Program-made: the position numbers and the translations under genes
Part shown: positions 43,712 through 52,063 of the stretch, one piece after another
Layout: every line of letters begins with the position of its first letter
Numbering within the stretch: position 1 is the first letter of the stretch
Source: JAAYCU01 sp964401335
Lineage (GTDB): Bacteria > Planctomycetota > Phycisphaerae > UBA1845 > PWPN01
Direction of reading: 5' to 3'
DNA: 64,000 bases
Assembly: GCA_964401335.1 (NCBI GenBank)
Contig: CAYNYK010000002.1
Span: 62,001-126,000 of the forward strand
Notes under the pieces: model-generated
Told to the model about the DNA's origin: nothing
The model's input: only the letters and a program-made list of their open reading frames with translations
Database searches by the model: none

Positions 43712-44794
43712 ATGAGTCGCCTGACCATTCAATTTCGGACGCATCATTTTAGTCGCTTACGTCTGAACCTCATCATGTACGCGAGCTTGCCGTGGTTCGC
43801 GGTCGCGGGCTGCAAGGAGAACACGGTTTCCGACCCGACCACCAGCGCTCCGGCCGATGCTCGGGCCGGATTCGTGGCCTTTATCGGCGCCGGTCGAGCC
43901 GATCCGCTCTGGCCGATTCTCCAGGCCGGCGCGGCGCGCTACGCCCGCGACATGAAAACCAGAGAAATACGCTTCTTGAATCCTGAGGTGGCGTCGCCTC
44001 AAGCTCAGATCAATATGCTCGAGTCGCTGAACGATCCGCTTCTACGCGGGGTGTGCGTGCAACTTATTGATCCCGAGGCGGTGCGGCCGGCACTGGAAAA
44101 TTTAAATCAAAGAGGCGTCGTGGTGGTCTCCATGATCCAGCCGGCGCCCGAAAACCTGCGTGTGGGTCATGTCGGATTCGATCAAACCGCCGTGGGTCAG
44201 GCCCTGGCCGAGGCGACCATCGAGGCCTTGGACGGAGCCGGTGACATCATGATCCTCCATGCCGACCCGGCCCATCCCGTGTACGGGCCGCGCCTGGACG
44301 CGCTCGAAAAAGCCCTGAAACTTCAACTTCACATCCACGTGCTGGCCCGCGTCAACGGCCAGGGCAATCCGCGCGAATCGCGCCGGATCATGGCCGAACT
44401 CTCCGCCCGTTACCCGCGTTTATCCGCCTGGGTGACCCTCGACGATTGGCCGCTGCGCAACGCCGGCGCAACCGATTCGTTCATCACTCCTGGATGCCAC
44501 CTGGTGACTTTCGGGGGCGGGCCGCCTCATTGGCCGCTCATCGAGAATGGAACCATCACCACCGCCGTAGCCGCTCACGGCGGCGACTTGGGAATCTACG
44601 CCCTGATCTACTGTTTGAGCGCTTTGAGCGCGCCCCCGCGTTTCGAAACCGTCTATTACGCCCCTTTGCGCATCGTGCGGGCCACCAACCTCCATGACTA
44701 CAAACGGGATTGGAGCTACTGGTTAAACGGCGAATTCACGGGCCATCACCCGGATCATCCGCTTGTCCCCGCCCCCTATCTTCTGGAAAAATGA
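43712..44794 (+). CDS. Periplasmic sugar-binding-type lipoprotein
   Basis: A 360-residue protein. The signal MYASLPWFAVAGC has a lipobox (AVAGC). The mature part has the two-lobe periplasmic-binding fold of the ribose/xylose type: GFVAFIGAGRADPLWPILQA, ARYARDMKTREIRFLNPEVA, and QINMLESLNDPLLRGVCVQL. The later HVGFDQTAVGQALAEATIEA and GDIMILHADPAHPVYGPRLD are conserved. It should bind a sugar. No ABC permease or ATPase gene is nearby, so it may feed a distant transporter or act as a sensor. Confidence 0.85.
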   Translation: MSRLTIQFRTHHFSRLRLNLIMYASLPWFAVAGCKENTVSDPTTSAPADARAGFVAFIGAGRADPLWPILQAGAARYARDMKTREIRFLNPEVASPQAQINMLESLNDPLLRGVCVQLIDPEAVRPALENLNQRGVVVVSMIQPAPENLRVGHVGFDQTAVGQALAEATIEALDGAGDIMILHADPAHPVYGPRLDALEKALKLQLHIHVLARVNGQGNPRESRRIMAELSARYPRLSAWVTLDDWPLRNAGATDSFITPGCHLVTFGGGPPHWPLIENGTITTAVAAHGGDLGIYALIYCLSALSAPPRFETVYYAPLRIVRATNLHDYKRDWSYWLNGEFTGHHPDHPLVPAPYLLEK

Positions 44795-44887
44795 CCACGC
44801 AATGAAGTTCATCACAGGGGCAACGGAGTTCGGGGTTTTGCCGGGATATTGGGGGATGGTCCACAGGCGTCGCGTTGGGAAAGACGA

Positions 44888-46903
44888 TCAGACGGGGCGG
44901 GCCGAGGCCGGCACCGAGGCGGGCAATGGCTCGGCGACTTGCTCGGCCGATGTGCCGCGGGCCGCGACCGGAGCGGGAGTCGGTACCGATGTCGCGGGGG
45001 CGGGCACGACCGGTTCGTATTCCGGAACAATTTCCTTGAGTACCGCCCGAATTTCCTCCGGAGAGGCCGTGTCGGCGATTTCAATCAGACGCTTGATCCC
45101 CGCACAAATCCGGTCAAAGTCCTCCGGCCGCTTCTTAATGATGCCGATCTTGCTATGGCTGGTGCGGCTGACATCCTCGCCGGTGATGGACAGTTCCTCG
45201 AAAAGCTTTTCACCCGGCCGAATTCCGCAGAAACGGATTTCGATATCCTCACCCGGACGCAACCCGCTAAGGGTGATCAAATCCCGAGCCAGATCGACGA
45301 TCTTTACCGGTTCGCCCATGTCCAGTAGAAATATTTCTCCGCCGCGGCCCATCGCCCCGGCCTGCAGCACAAGCTGCGACGCTTCCGGAATGGTCATGAA
45401 ATAACGGGTCATTTCCGGATGGGTCACGGTCACCGGCCCCCCCCGGGCGATCTGCTCCTTGAAAATAGGGACCACGCTGCCGTTGCTACCCAGCACGTTT
45501 CCAAAACGCACGGTGACGAATTCCGTCCGACTGTGAATCCGGCCGCTCAACTGCTGGACATACATTTCCGCCACTCGCTTGCTGCAACCCATGACACTGG
45601 TCGGATTCACCGCCTTGTCCGTCGAGATCATCACGAATTTCTCGACATCGTGCCGGGCGGCCAGATCGGCCAGCGTACGCGTACCCAAAATGTTATTTTT
45701 CATCGCTTCGCCGGGGTTCCATTCCATCATGGGCACGTGTTTATGCGCCGCGGCGTGAAAGATCGCGGTGGGTTTTTCCCGTTCCAGGATCCGGTCCAGA
45801 CGAGGACCGTCGCAGATGTCCGCCACATAAGGCTCACGGGCGAGGTTCGGATATTCCCGCTCTAATTCGCGGTTAATCTCAAACAAGGCGTTTTCCATGC
45901 GCTCGACCAGTAAAAGCTTCTTCGGATTAAACTGGGCGATCTGCCGGCACATCTCCGAACCAATCGAGCCGCCCGCCCCGGTCACCATCACCACCTTGTC
46001 ACGGATGTATTGGCCGATCGCCTCGGTATCCAGGGTCACCGCCTCCCGGCCCAGCAAGTCCTCGATGTCCACCGGGCGAATCTGGCTGACCTGGACCCGC
46101 CCCTCGATCAGGTCGCTCACCGGCGGCACCGTGCGGAACTGCAAGTTCAAACCCTGACATTGCTCGATCAACCGGCGCACCCAGCGTTGCGGAGCCGAGG
46201 GCACCGCAATCAATACCTCGTCGATGTCCTGCTCCTCGCAGATCTCCCGAATGCGGTCGGTCGTACCTAGCACGTCAATGCCGCGGATGCGTACGTTCTG
46301 TCGGCCGGGGTCGTCGTCCAGGAAACCCATCACCCGGTAGCGGTTCTCGCTGGTCCGCACGATTTCGCGAAGGATGGAGTCCCCCGCGTCGCCCGCGCCG
46401 ACGATCAGCAATCGGTCGCGCCGGACGCCCTCCAGCGGGCGAAGCTCCTCGTTATAGAAACGATAGGCGATCCGGGCCCCCGAGATCGTCGCGATGGTAA
46501 ATACCCAGTCGAGCAGGAAAATGGATTCCGGAATCCAAAAGCCGGTTTCCTCGCAGTAATCGATCCAGAAAGGTCGACTCGCATACACCGCGGCGATACA
46601 GAGGATGATGCTGATATGGACGGCCTTGAAAATCCCGAACAGGTCCCGCAACCCCACGTAACGCCAGGAGTCGCGGTACAGCTTCATGGCCCCGAAAACC
46701 GACAACTTGATGACCAGCGTCAAGGGCAGATAGGTCAGGTATTCATAAAGAAACCAGTTTAAATTGGGTCGGAGATTGTACCGGAGAAGAAAGGAAATCA
46801 GCAGAGCGATGCTGAACAGCACCGCGTGGGCCCAAAAGGAAACAAACACCCGGTGCCGCAGCCGCCACTGCCATAAGGGTTCAAAAAAAGATCCGCTCAT
46901 CAA
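44888..46903 (-). CDS. FlaA1/WbpM-type nucleotide-sugar 4,6-dehydratase
   Basis: The 671-residue protein has four N-terminal membrane segments and a CoA/sugar-binding-like domain (RLLIVGAGDAGDSILREIVR). The short-chain dehydrogenase domain follows: MVTGAGGSIGSEMCRQIAQF near 305-324, then HAAAHKHVPMMEWNPGEAMK and STDKAVNPTSVMGCSKRVAE (SDK then MxxxK, the altered catalytic Tyr of this family). Members convert UDP-GlcNAc to 4-keto-6-deoxy sugars for surface polysaccharides or glycoproteins. The C-terminal ~50 residues are Pro/Ala-rich and probably disordered. Confidence 0.9.
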   Translation of the reverse strand: MMSGSFFEPLWQWRLRHRVFVSFWAHAVLFSIALLISFLLRYNLRPNLNWFLYEYLTYLPLTLVIKLSVFGAMKLYRDSWRYVGLRDLFGIFKAVHISIILCIAAVYASRPFWIDYCEETGFWIPESIFLLDWVFTIATISGARIAYRFYNEELRPLEGVRRDRLLIVGAGDAGDSILREIVRTSENRYRVMGFLDDDPGRQNVRIRGIDVLGTTDRIREICEEQDIDEVLIAVPSAPQRWVRRLIEQCQGLNLQFRTVPPVSDLIEGRVQVSQIRPVDIEDLLGREAVTLDTEAIGQYIRDKVVMVTGAGGSIGSEMCRQIAQFNPKKLLLVERMENALFEINRELEREYPNLAREPYVADICDGPRLDRILEREKPTAIFHAAAHKHVPMMEWNPGEAMKNNILGTRTLADLAARHDVEKFVMISTDKAVNPTSVMGCSKRVAEMYVQQLSGRIHSRTEFVTVRFGNVLGSNGSVVPIFKEQIARGGPVTVTHPEMTRYFMTIPEASQLVLQAGAMGRGGEIFLLDMGEPVKIVDLARDLITLSGLRPGEDIEIRFCGIRPGEKLFEELSITGEDVSRTSHSKIGIIKKRPEDFDRICAGIKRLIEIADTASPEEIRAVLKEIVPEYEPVVPAPATSVPTPAPVAARGTSAEQVAEPLPASVPASARPV

Positions 46904-46961
46904 CGCTCCACTCCACCGCTGACGCGAGGGCTTCCCTCCCTTGCCTGCCTACCGCCGCCCT

Positions 46962-48254
46962 CTAGCGATCGGACGATGGGTTCTCAGGCGATAAGCGCCA
47001 GGGCATGACACTCTCCGTTCGATCCAGAGACGGCAATAATGGGGAGGTCAAGGCCCCCGGCCGCCTGCTCTCCTCTTCCATCGCCAGTTTCATCAATTCG
47101 GGCAGACGCGACCACGGCTCCGGCACCTGTGTATCGGCCAAATGACTGCGCGCGTAAAATTCACCTTCATTGCGACTACGGTACCACAGCATCACGGCGG
47201 CCATGGCCCGAACCGGCACCACGAGTTCAGCCGTCAACCGCCGCTGATCCATTTCGCTCATGCCCGGCGTCCGCATTCGGGATACCTCTTCCGCGCTCTG
47301 CCTGGCCAACGCCACAATTTGTTGGACATCCTCCTCGAATTTCTGCCGGGATACATAGCGGGCGGGCAAATTATCGATACGCAGGAGAAACAAGGGATCC
47401 ACCAGCCGTTGCGTTCTTCCATCGGGACGCAGTAACCAGAATAACGCATGCGCAGCCACCGAATATTGTCCCTGAGCCATGGCCGCATGAAATTGCGACA
47501 ACTTATCCAACGCCCGCTGCTCCGGATCGGTCAAGGTGATTCGGTCGGCCAGACTGAACATTTCAAAGGCGCGCCGGTAATCTCCGTCCTGGAAATATCG
47601 CCACCCATCGGTAAAATACATCTGCTTCCGAGCGGACATGTAGCGGTCAGTCATCTCGGGCAATGACCGTTGGCCGGCCATGGCGGCGGAACGCTCGGCC
47701 TCGCCGTCGCTTGCCCCTTCGCTTTTCTGTCGACGCACAACGACTTCCGGCTGAAACCAGGTGTGATACCCGCTGGAAAATTGTCGGGACAAGCCTATCC
47801 CATCCATGCTCGAGGCCATCCCGATCCGATTCAACGGGGTGTCCGTCAACGAGGGATCCATCTTCCCCGTGCTGCGCAGGTAAGCATCCCTTGTTAATCC
47901 CTGACGAGGTATCCCGGTGAGCGGAACGGAGGCAGGGTTATAGCTGTCTCGGTTGTAACCCGATAAAAAACTCTGCGGACCTCGTTGGCCACCCACCGGC
48001 CTCCGTATCGGGCTTGAAGAATAATTCATCTGGCTTTGGCCCCGGGAATAAGTGGCGGGGAAAGCCAATCCCCCCACGAAAGCCAGGAACAAGACAATCC
48101 GGCTGCCGAGGAGGCAACCCGAAATCCCTACCCCTGCCAAGGTGCCCTGAGATCCCTCGGTTTTCCGTCCCTCTGAAAGCCTTCCAGGCGGGTTAACGCT
48201 TAAACGGCGATTTAGCATCGTCATAAATCCGTATCCATCAAATCGCGGCCCCAA
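46962..48254 (-). CDS. Secreted protein of unknown function
   Basis: A 430-residue protein. A signal-type segment (IVLFLAFVGGLAFPATYSRG) lies near residues 50-70, suggesting export. The region after it is Ser/Gly-rich, then an alpha-helical middle has TPR-like units (YFQDGDYRRAFEMFSLADRI; MAQGQYSVAAHALFWLLRPD). The C-terminus is Pro-rich. No domain is recognised with certainty. It follows the dehydratase gene by 58 bases on the same strand. The start could be further downstream (MTMLNRRLSV). Confidence 0.65.
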   Translation of the reverse strand: MGPRFDGYGFMTMLNRRLSVNPPGRLSEGRKTEGSQGTLAGVGISGCLLGSRIVLFLAFVGGLAFPATYSRGQSQMNYSSSPIRRPVGGQRGPQSFLSGYNRDSYNPASVPLTGIPRQGLTRDAYLRSTGKMDPSLTDTPLNRIGMASSMDGIGLSRQFSSGYHTWFQPEVVVRRQKSEGASDGEAERSAAMAGQRSLPEMTDRYMSARKQMYFTDGWRYFQDGDYRRAFEMFSLADRITLTDPEQRALDKLSQFHAAMAQGQYSVAAHALFWLLRPDGRTQRLVDPLFLLRIDNLPARYVSRQKFEEDVQQIVALARQSAEEVSRMRTPGMSEMDQRRLTAELVVPVRAMAAVMLWYRSRNEGEFYARSHLADTQVPEPWSRLPELMKLAMEEESRRPGALTSPLLPSLDRTESVMPWRLSPENPSSDR

Positions 48255-48697
48255 GGAAAAGCATGGGCGGAATCACATAACAAATCGTCTCATCACGACA
48301 ATTTAGATTATGCTATATGTCGATTCAAGTTATCGACAGACCGCGTGAAAAACTATTCCATTATATAACTTATTTTTCTACATGGAGTTATCAATGCACA
48401 ACAAAACTGCTTTTTCAGAGATAAAATCAAATCAAAGATCTGTGGGAATCGCCGAAAAATAAGAATATATCCTAAATTTATCACTGTCGATGTAATTATT
48501 AAATAATGCACTGCCAAGCCGTCGCATCAAACAGCCGAGGGACTCGTGCCGAGGTGAATGGATAAATCTCTCGCCATCAGGCATAATCAGCCCCTAACAT
48601 GAACAATACAGACATCCATCCGTATCGTAGGAAAATGGAGGCCGTATTTACCTAAGAGTGAATGTTGTGTAATTGCTCCCCAATTTAAGGAACCAAC
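48255..48697. other. AT-rich divergent spacer, no gene called
   Basis: This 443-bp region is clearly more AT-rich than its neighbours, containing TTATATAACTTATTTTTC and ATTATTAAATAATGC. It divides two genes transcribed away from each other, so it should hold their promoters. I cannot pick boxes with confidence. A 22-codon frame (MHNKTAFSEIKSNQRSVG...) with a GGAG site at 48383 is too short to call. Confidence 0.4.
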
Positions 48698-50587
48698 GTG
48701 ACCACTATTTCAGATACACCTGCTAGTACAACCAGCCCGGAACCTATCAATCCCTCTCTGGTCAATACCGGTGAACAGCAAAGTCTCGGACTTATCTTGC
48801 TGGCCGCCTTTGCCTTGGCCACCTGCCTGATGGGTTTGGCCGAAGGGCCGCCGATGGGCGATCACGAATGTATCAACGCCCTGCAAGCTCGTGAAGCCTT
48901 CGAAACGGGAAATTGGCTTATCCCCCTCTTTGAAGGCACCCCTTGGATTCGCAAGCCGCCTATGGGCACATGGCTCATCGCGTTGGCTTCTTTGATCGTC
49001 GATCCCGCCGATCATCACCACGTTTCCGAATTCGCCGCTCGACTTCCTTCCGCCGTAGCCGGCTTTCTCACGGTCTGGGTCATGTTCTGGCTCGGCCGCA
49101 TGATGTGGGGCCATCGCGTCGGGTTGATCACCGGCTTCCTGTGTGCCGGCTCGGTGGGTTTAATCTTTTTCGCCCGCAATGCATTGGTCGATATAACCAT
49201 GACCTTGTTCATCTGCCTGGCCTTCGCCTGCTTCTGGCGCGGGGCCATGCATGAGCCGCGCAGCAAAACTTTCATGGTTTTGTACTACGTGGCCTTCTCG
49301 GCGGCCTGGATGTCCAAGGCCCCTCTGCCCGGCGCACTCATCGGCCTGCCCCTGGCCGTTTATTGGTTTATTACTCTTCCCTTGCTGAACAAGGCCGAGG
49401 GCACCTCCGGCTTCCGAGAGTCTTTCATCCTTCAATGGAAAAATCTCGGCCGCCTCTGGCTTATCCCCGGCATTATTCTTTTTCTCATTCTGGGTTGTTC
49501 GTGGTGGATCTATGCCTATTACACGGTGGACACGGCCACCGAACTGTGGGAAACCGAATTCCTCGACCGCTTTACCGGCGGCCTGCGCGCCCATAGCAAA
49601 TCAGCTTTGTACTATCTGCCGCTGATCCTCGGCATGTGCGCACCTTATACGCTCTCCATCCCCGAAGCGGTGGGCGCTGCGTTCATGAAACGCTATCGCG
49701 CCCAGCGGCCGGGCATTGCCTTCGCCTTTACCTGGGCTGTAATCGGCACCATCATCATCAGCAGGTCCGAATTCAGACAGCCTCACTACCTGATCGGCGT
49801 GTTGCCGGCCTATTGGCTCCTGCTGGCCCCGGTCGTCGATCGTCTGTTTTTCGGGCCGATAACATTATCCGGGCGGACGGCCGTCCTGACCGGCTATCTG
49901 CTGGTCGTCGCCCTATTGGCCGGGGTTATTGCAGGTGGTTTATACATCTTTCAGGAATATCCTGGCTTCATCAAGATGTATGTCCCCGTGGCCTTGGGCA
50001 CCTGGTTGTTATGGATCCTCGCTTGCCGGGCCTTCGTCCGCATGCAACGGACCCTCGCGTTTGCCTTTCTTCAGGCAAGTGTTCTGCTGATCGTATGCTT
50101 CGTCTGGCCGACCTCCGCCTTGGTGATCAACGCCAACGCGGAGGCCAACGCCCTGGCCGAGAAACTCAAGGAACACGGCGCCGACCCCGCCGACGATATC
50201 ATCTGGGTGGACAGCCGCCCCGACGCCAGTATCGGCTATTACAGCGGGCTGAATATCCGGCGGATCATGGATGAAAACGAAATCGCCCAATACCGTGAAA
50301 ACCGCAGAGAGATTCCCGACGAGCTGAAATGGGAGGTGGCCGAACGCATCATCAAACGACTTGAGCAACCTGAACCGGTCTACATGATCATTGGTGCGAA
50401 GAACTATGACCAACTCCGGGCCAATGTTAAGAAACTCCCCGCGCGTGTCCTTTTCCAACTGGAAGGTTTTCACCCAAATGAACCGGACGATGAATTGATC
50501 GTCTTCACCCAGCAGTCGGTGGAAACCCGACCCGCCAATGACGCCCTTCCGACACAACCATCCTTCCAGCCACCGCCCGTCCGTTAA
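48698..50587 (+). CDS. GT39/ArnT-type membrane glycosyltransferase
   Basis: The 629-residue protein has about eleven membrane segments. The catalytic Asp region GDHECINALQAREAFETGNW near 52-71 is followed by TPWIRKPPMGTWLIALAS; the K-P-P motif is typical of ArnT/PMT enzymes that use polyprenyl-linked sugars. A soluble C-terminal domain (about 490-610) starts after the last helix. It transfers sugars to envelope glycans or proteins on the outer face of the membrane. Start is a GTG with AAGGAA seven bases upstream. Confidence 0.88.
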   Translation: MTTISDTPASTTSPEPINPSLVNTGEQQSLGLILLAAFALATCLMGLAEGPPMGDHECINALQAREAFETGNWLIPLFEGTPWIRKPPMGTWLIALASLIVDPADHHHVSEFAARLPSAVAGFLTVWVMFWLGRMMWGHRVGLITGFLCAGSVGLIFFARNALVDITMTLFICLAFACFWRGAMHEPRSKTFMVLYYVAFSAAWMSKAPLPGALIGLPLAVYWFITLPLLNKAEGTSGFRESFILQWKNLGRLWLIPGIILFLILGCSWWIYAYYTVDTATELWETEFLDRFTGGLRAHSKSALYYLPLILGMCAPYTLSIPEAVGAAFMKRYRAQRPGIAFAFTWAVIGTIIISRSEFRQPHYLIGVLPAYWLLLAPVVDRLFFGPITLSGRTAVLTGYLLVVALLAGVIAGGLYIFQEYPGFIKMYVPVALGTWLLWILACRAFVRMQRTLAFAFLQASVLLIVCFVWPTSALVINANAEANALAEKLKEHGADPADDIIWVDSRPDASIGYYSGLNIRRIMDENEIAQYRENRREIPDELKWEVAERIIKRLEQPEPVYMIIGAKNYDQLRANVKKLPARVLFQLEGFHPNEPDDELIVFTQQSVETRPANDALPTQPSFQPPPVR

Positions 50588-50684
50588 TAATGAAATTCAT
50601 CGCGGCTTCTCTCGCTACGAGTGAACTTATCGGGGAAAAGCTTTTCAGCCGGCCTGCCCCATTATCAATATTTCCGGATTTTCC

Positions 50685-50713
50685 TTGCCCTGGGAGCCTT
50701 TTTGACGTATACT
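50685..50713 (+). promoter_or_regulatory. Predicted sigma-70 promoter
   Basis: TTGCCC (50685-50690) and TATACT (50708-50713) have exact 17-base spacing. The pair lies about 130 bases upstream of the small ORF at 50845. Confidence 0.5.
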
Positions 50714-50844
50714 GTTGTAGTGGAAATGCACGTCGCCGTACTGGCAGATCGACGACACGTGAATGGGTGACAACGACATCGGTAAGACGCATCGCGTGGT
50801 TTGTAGCACGCTCGTGAGTGGTTTTATTCATGAGGAGTGCGACG

Positions 50845-51069
50845 ATGGCGTTCATGCCCGAGATTATCGGCGAGACGCGGGAACAGGCCCTCGAACGCAA
50901 TGAGGAGCAAGAGGAGCAGGAATCCGTCGGTGAGCCGGTTCCCCCACGCGGGGAATGCCATCTCAAACGCCGGGCTCTCACGGAGACGCTTTATGGCGCG
51001 CCTCCGTTCATGATACGGTTGAGCGATTTCTCCGGAGAGGGAGAACGGGCCCCTCCGGTAGCGGGGTAG
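50845..51069 (+). CDS. Possible small protein of unknown function
   Basis: A 74-codon frame starts at the ATG at 50845 with GAGGAG seven bases upstream, and lies downstream of a promoter-like pair. The product begins MAFMPEIIGETREQALERNE and ends SDFSGEGERAPPVAG. The N-terminal half is acidic (EEQEEQES) and the second half has RRALTETLYGAPPFMIRLSD. No family is recognised. The ribosome-binding site and promoter make it more likely than most small frames, but it might belong to a structured RNA. Confidence 0.4.
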   Translation: MAFMPEIIGETREQALERNEEQEEQESVGEPVPPRGECHLKRRALTETLYGAPPFMIRLSDFSGEGERAPPVAG

Positions 51070-51282
51070 TGGGTGGGGAAAGAAAGACCGTAACGGCCCG
51101 GCGGATACGGGCCGATATCCTGAAACGTCCTGAAAAAGGATGCGACAGGGAAAGGTGGTAAGAAAAAAAGAATAAAACAAAGAAACAACCAAGGATGGAC
51201 GATTAAACCCCATGAGGGGCACAGCAGTGAATAAGCCTGCGTGACAGGCTAAGCCGGCCCAAGCGGCCGGTAAATACGACGA

Positions 51283-51327
51283 CAACGGCGAACGACCTGA
51301 GCGTAGACTCCCGCTCGTTCGCCGTTG
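51283..51327. repeat. 13-bp perfect inverted repeat
   Basis: CAACGGCGAACGA (51283-51295) and TCGTTCGCCGTTG (51315-51327) are exact reverse complements around a 19-base loop. No T-run follows. It resembles integron attC sites only in the GTTGGGC end, and lacks the matching 5' core, so I do not call it attC. It may be an inverted-repeat remnant or a hairpin in RNA. Confidence 0.6.
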
Positions 51328-51480
51328 GGCGTTTTACGCTCCGCGCCGGAGAATGTCCCATCAGTTGGGGAGCCCGCTCCGATATCCGAACCAGTCTTGA
51401 TCTTGTATCAGGACCACTGCGCGAGAGCCCAGCCTATTTCACAACCAATATCTGGGCACCTTGGCGCAAGAACCCGGCCT

Positions 51481-51509
51481 TTGCCAGTCAAGCAACGACA
51501 TGCTAGACT
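51481..51509 (+). promoter_or_regulatory. Predicted promoter of a toxin-antitoxin pair, apparently leaderless
   Basis: TTGCCA (51481-51486) and TAGACT (51504-51509) have 17-base spacing. The ATG of the toxin gene is at 51516, only six bases after the -10 box, so transcription should start at or next to the start codon. No ribosome-binding site is visible before this ATG. Confidence 0.5.
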
Positions 51510-51515
51510 ACATAT

Positions 51516-51818
51516 ATGAAGTTTGAAATCCGTTTCACTCCCGGGGCCGATAGGGATTTAGACTGCTACGATGTCCGAGAACAGAGGATTGTTTTGGAGG
51601 CGATTGAAAAGTTCCTACGAGTCGAAGCCGACATACAGAGTAAAAGGCGAAAAAGATTGCGTACAAATCCGTTGGCACCATGGGAACTTCGGGTTGGAGA
51701 TTACCGAATTTTTTACGAGATCAGAGACGATGGGCTTGTCCGGGTATTAGCGGTAGGACACAAGGAACATAACATTTTATACATTCGGGGCAAAAGGATC
51801 GAGATATGCGAACCATAG
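51516..51818 (+). CDS. RelE/ParE-family toxin
   Basis: A 100-residue protein of the RelE/ParE fold: IRFTPGADRDLDCYDVREQR, a helical segment with AIEKFLRVEADIQSKRRKRL, then APWELRVGDYRIFYEIRDDG and VRVLAVGHKEHNILYIRGKR. The R-VGDYRI-YEI-...-V-V-GHK pattern is diagnostic. RelE-type members cleave mRNA in the ribosome; ParE-type members poison gyrase. The catalytic set cannot be assigned with confidence. The gene overlaps the next by 13 bases, with toxin first, an order seen in higBA-like pairs. Confidence 0.88.
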   Translation: MKFEIRFTPGADRDLDCYDVREQRIVLEAIEKFLRVEADIQSKRRKRLRTNPLAPWELRVGDYRIFYEIRDDGLVRVLAVGHKEHNILYIRGKRIEICEP

Positions 51819-52051
51819 ACCTTGCCAAACGGCAACTTTCCCTTGGCGAAGTACTCACCTTGGCCAAGTCCGAGCCGGTCCTCATTCACTCGGCTCGCGG
51901 GGAAGATTTTATTCTTGAATCCGCGGATGATTTCGACCGGGAAGTCGCCGCTTTGGGCAACGATAAAGATTTCTCGTCCTTTCTGGAATCGCGCTCAAAC
52001 GAAACCGGAGATATTCCCCTGGACCAGATTCGTCGGCAACGCGGTTTATAG
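51806..52051 (+). CDS. Antitoxin of the RelE/ParE-type system
   Basis: An 81-residue protein begins MRTIDLAKRQLSLGEVLTLA, with EPVLIHSARGEDFILESADD in the middle, resembling Phd/YefM-like antitoxins but with a shortened N-terminus. The C-terminal DFSSFLESRSNETGDIPLDQ is acidic and probably binds the toxin. The assignment relies on context and the overlap with the toxin gene. The stop is 13 bases before the convergent next gene. Confidence 0.75.
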   Translation: MRTIDLAKRQLSLGEVLTLAKSEPVLIHSARGEDFILESADDFDREVAALGNDKDFSSFLESRSNETGDIPLDQIRRQRGL

Positions 52052-52063
52052 GAAGATCAGGGG

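Larger units (their letters stand above)
50588..51515. other. Gene-poor interval with a promoter, a small ORF and several hairpins
   Basis: This 930-bp interval between the GT39 gene and a toxin-antitoxin pair looks unlike the dense flanks. It holds a promoter-like pair, a 74-codon frame with a ribosome-binding site, the perfect hairpin CGGCCCG-GCGGATA-CGGGCCG at 51094-51114, and a 13-bp inverted repeat at 51283-51327. Long minus-strand frames here (50824-51285) are shadows. No transposase or intron signature was found. Confidence 0.5.

Noticed and set aside
50800..51180. Group II intron or reverse-transcriptase remnant
   Set aside because: No domain V-like GAGCCG...GAAA...CGGTTC hairpin and no reverse-transcriptase motifs were found.
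50824..51285. Minus-strand ORF of 153 codons in the gene-poor interval
   Set aside because: Low-complexity, hydrophobic and aromatic-rich product without a ribosome-binding site; antisense to a better-supported small frame.
51283..51327. Integron attC site upstream of the toxin-antitoxin pair
   Set aside because: The GTTGGGC end fits a core site, but the expected complementary RYYYAAC end is missing and no integrase was seen.
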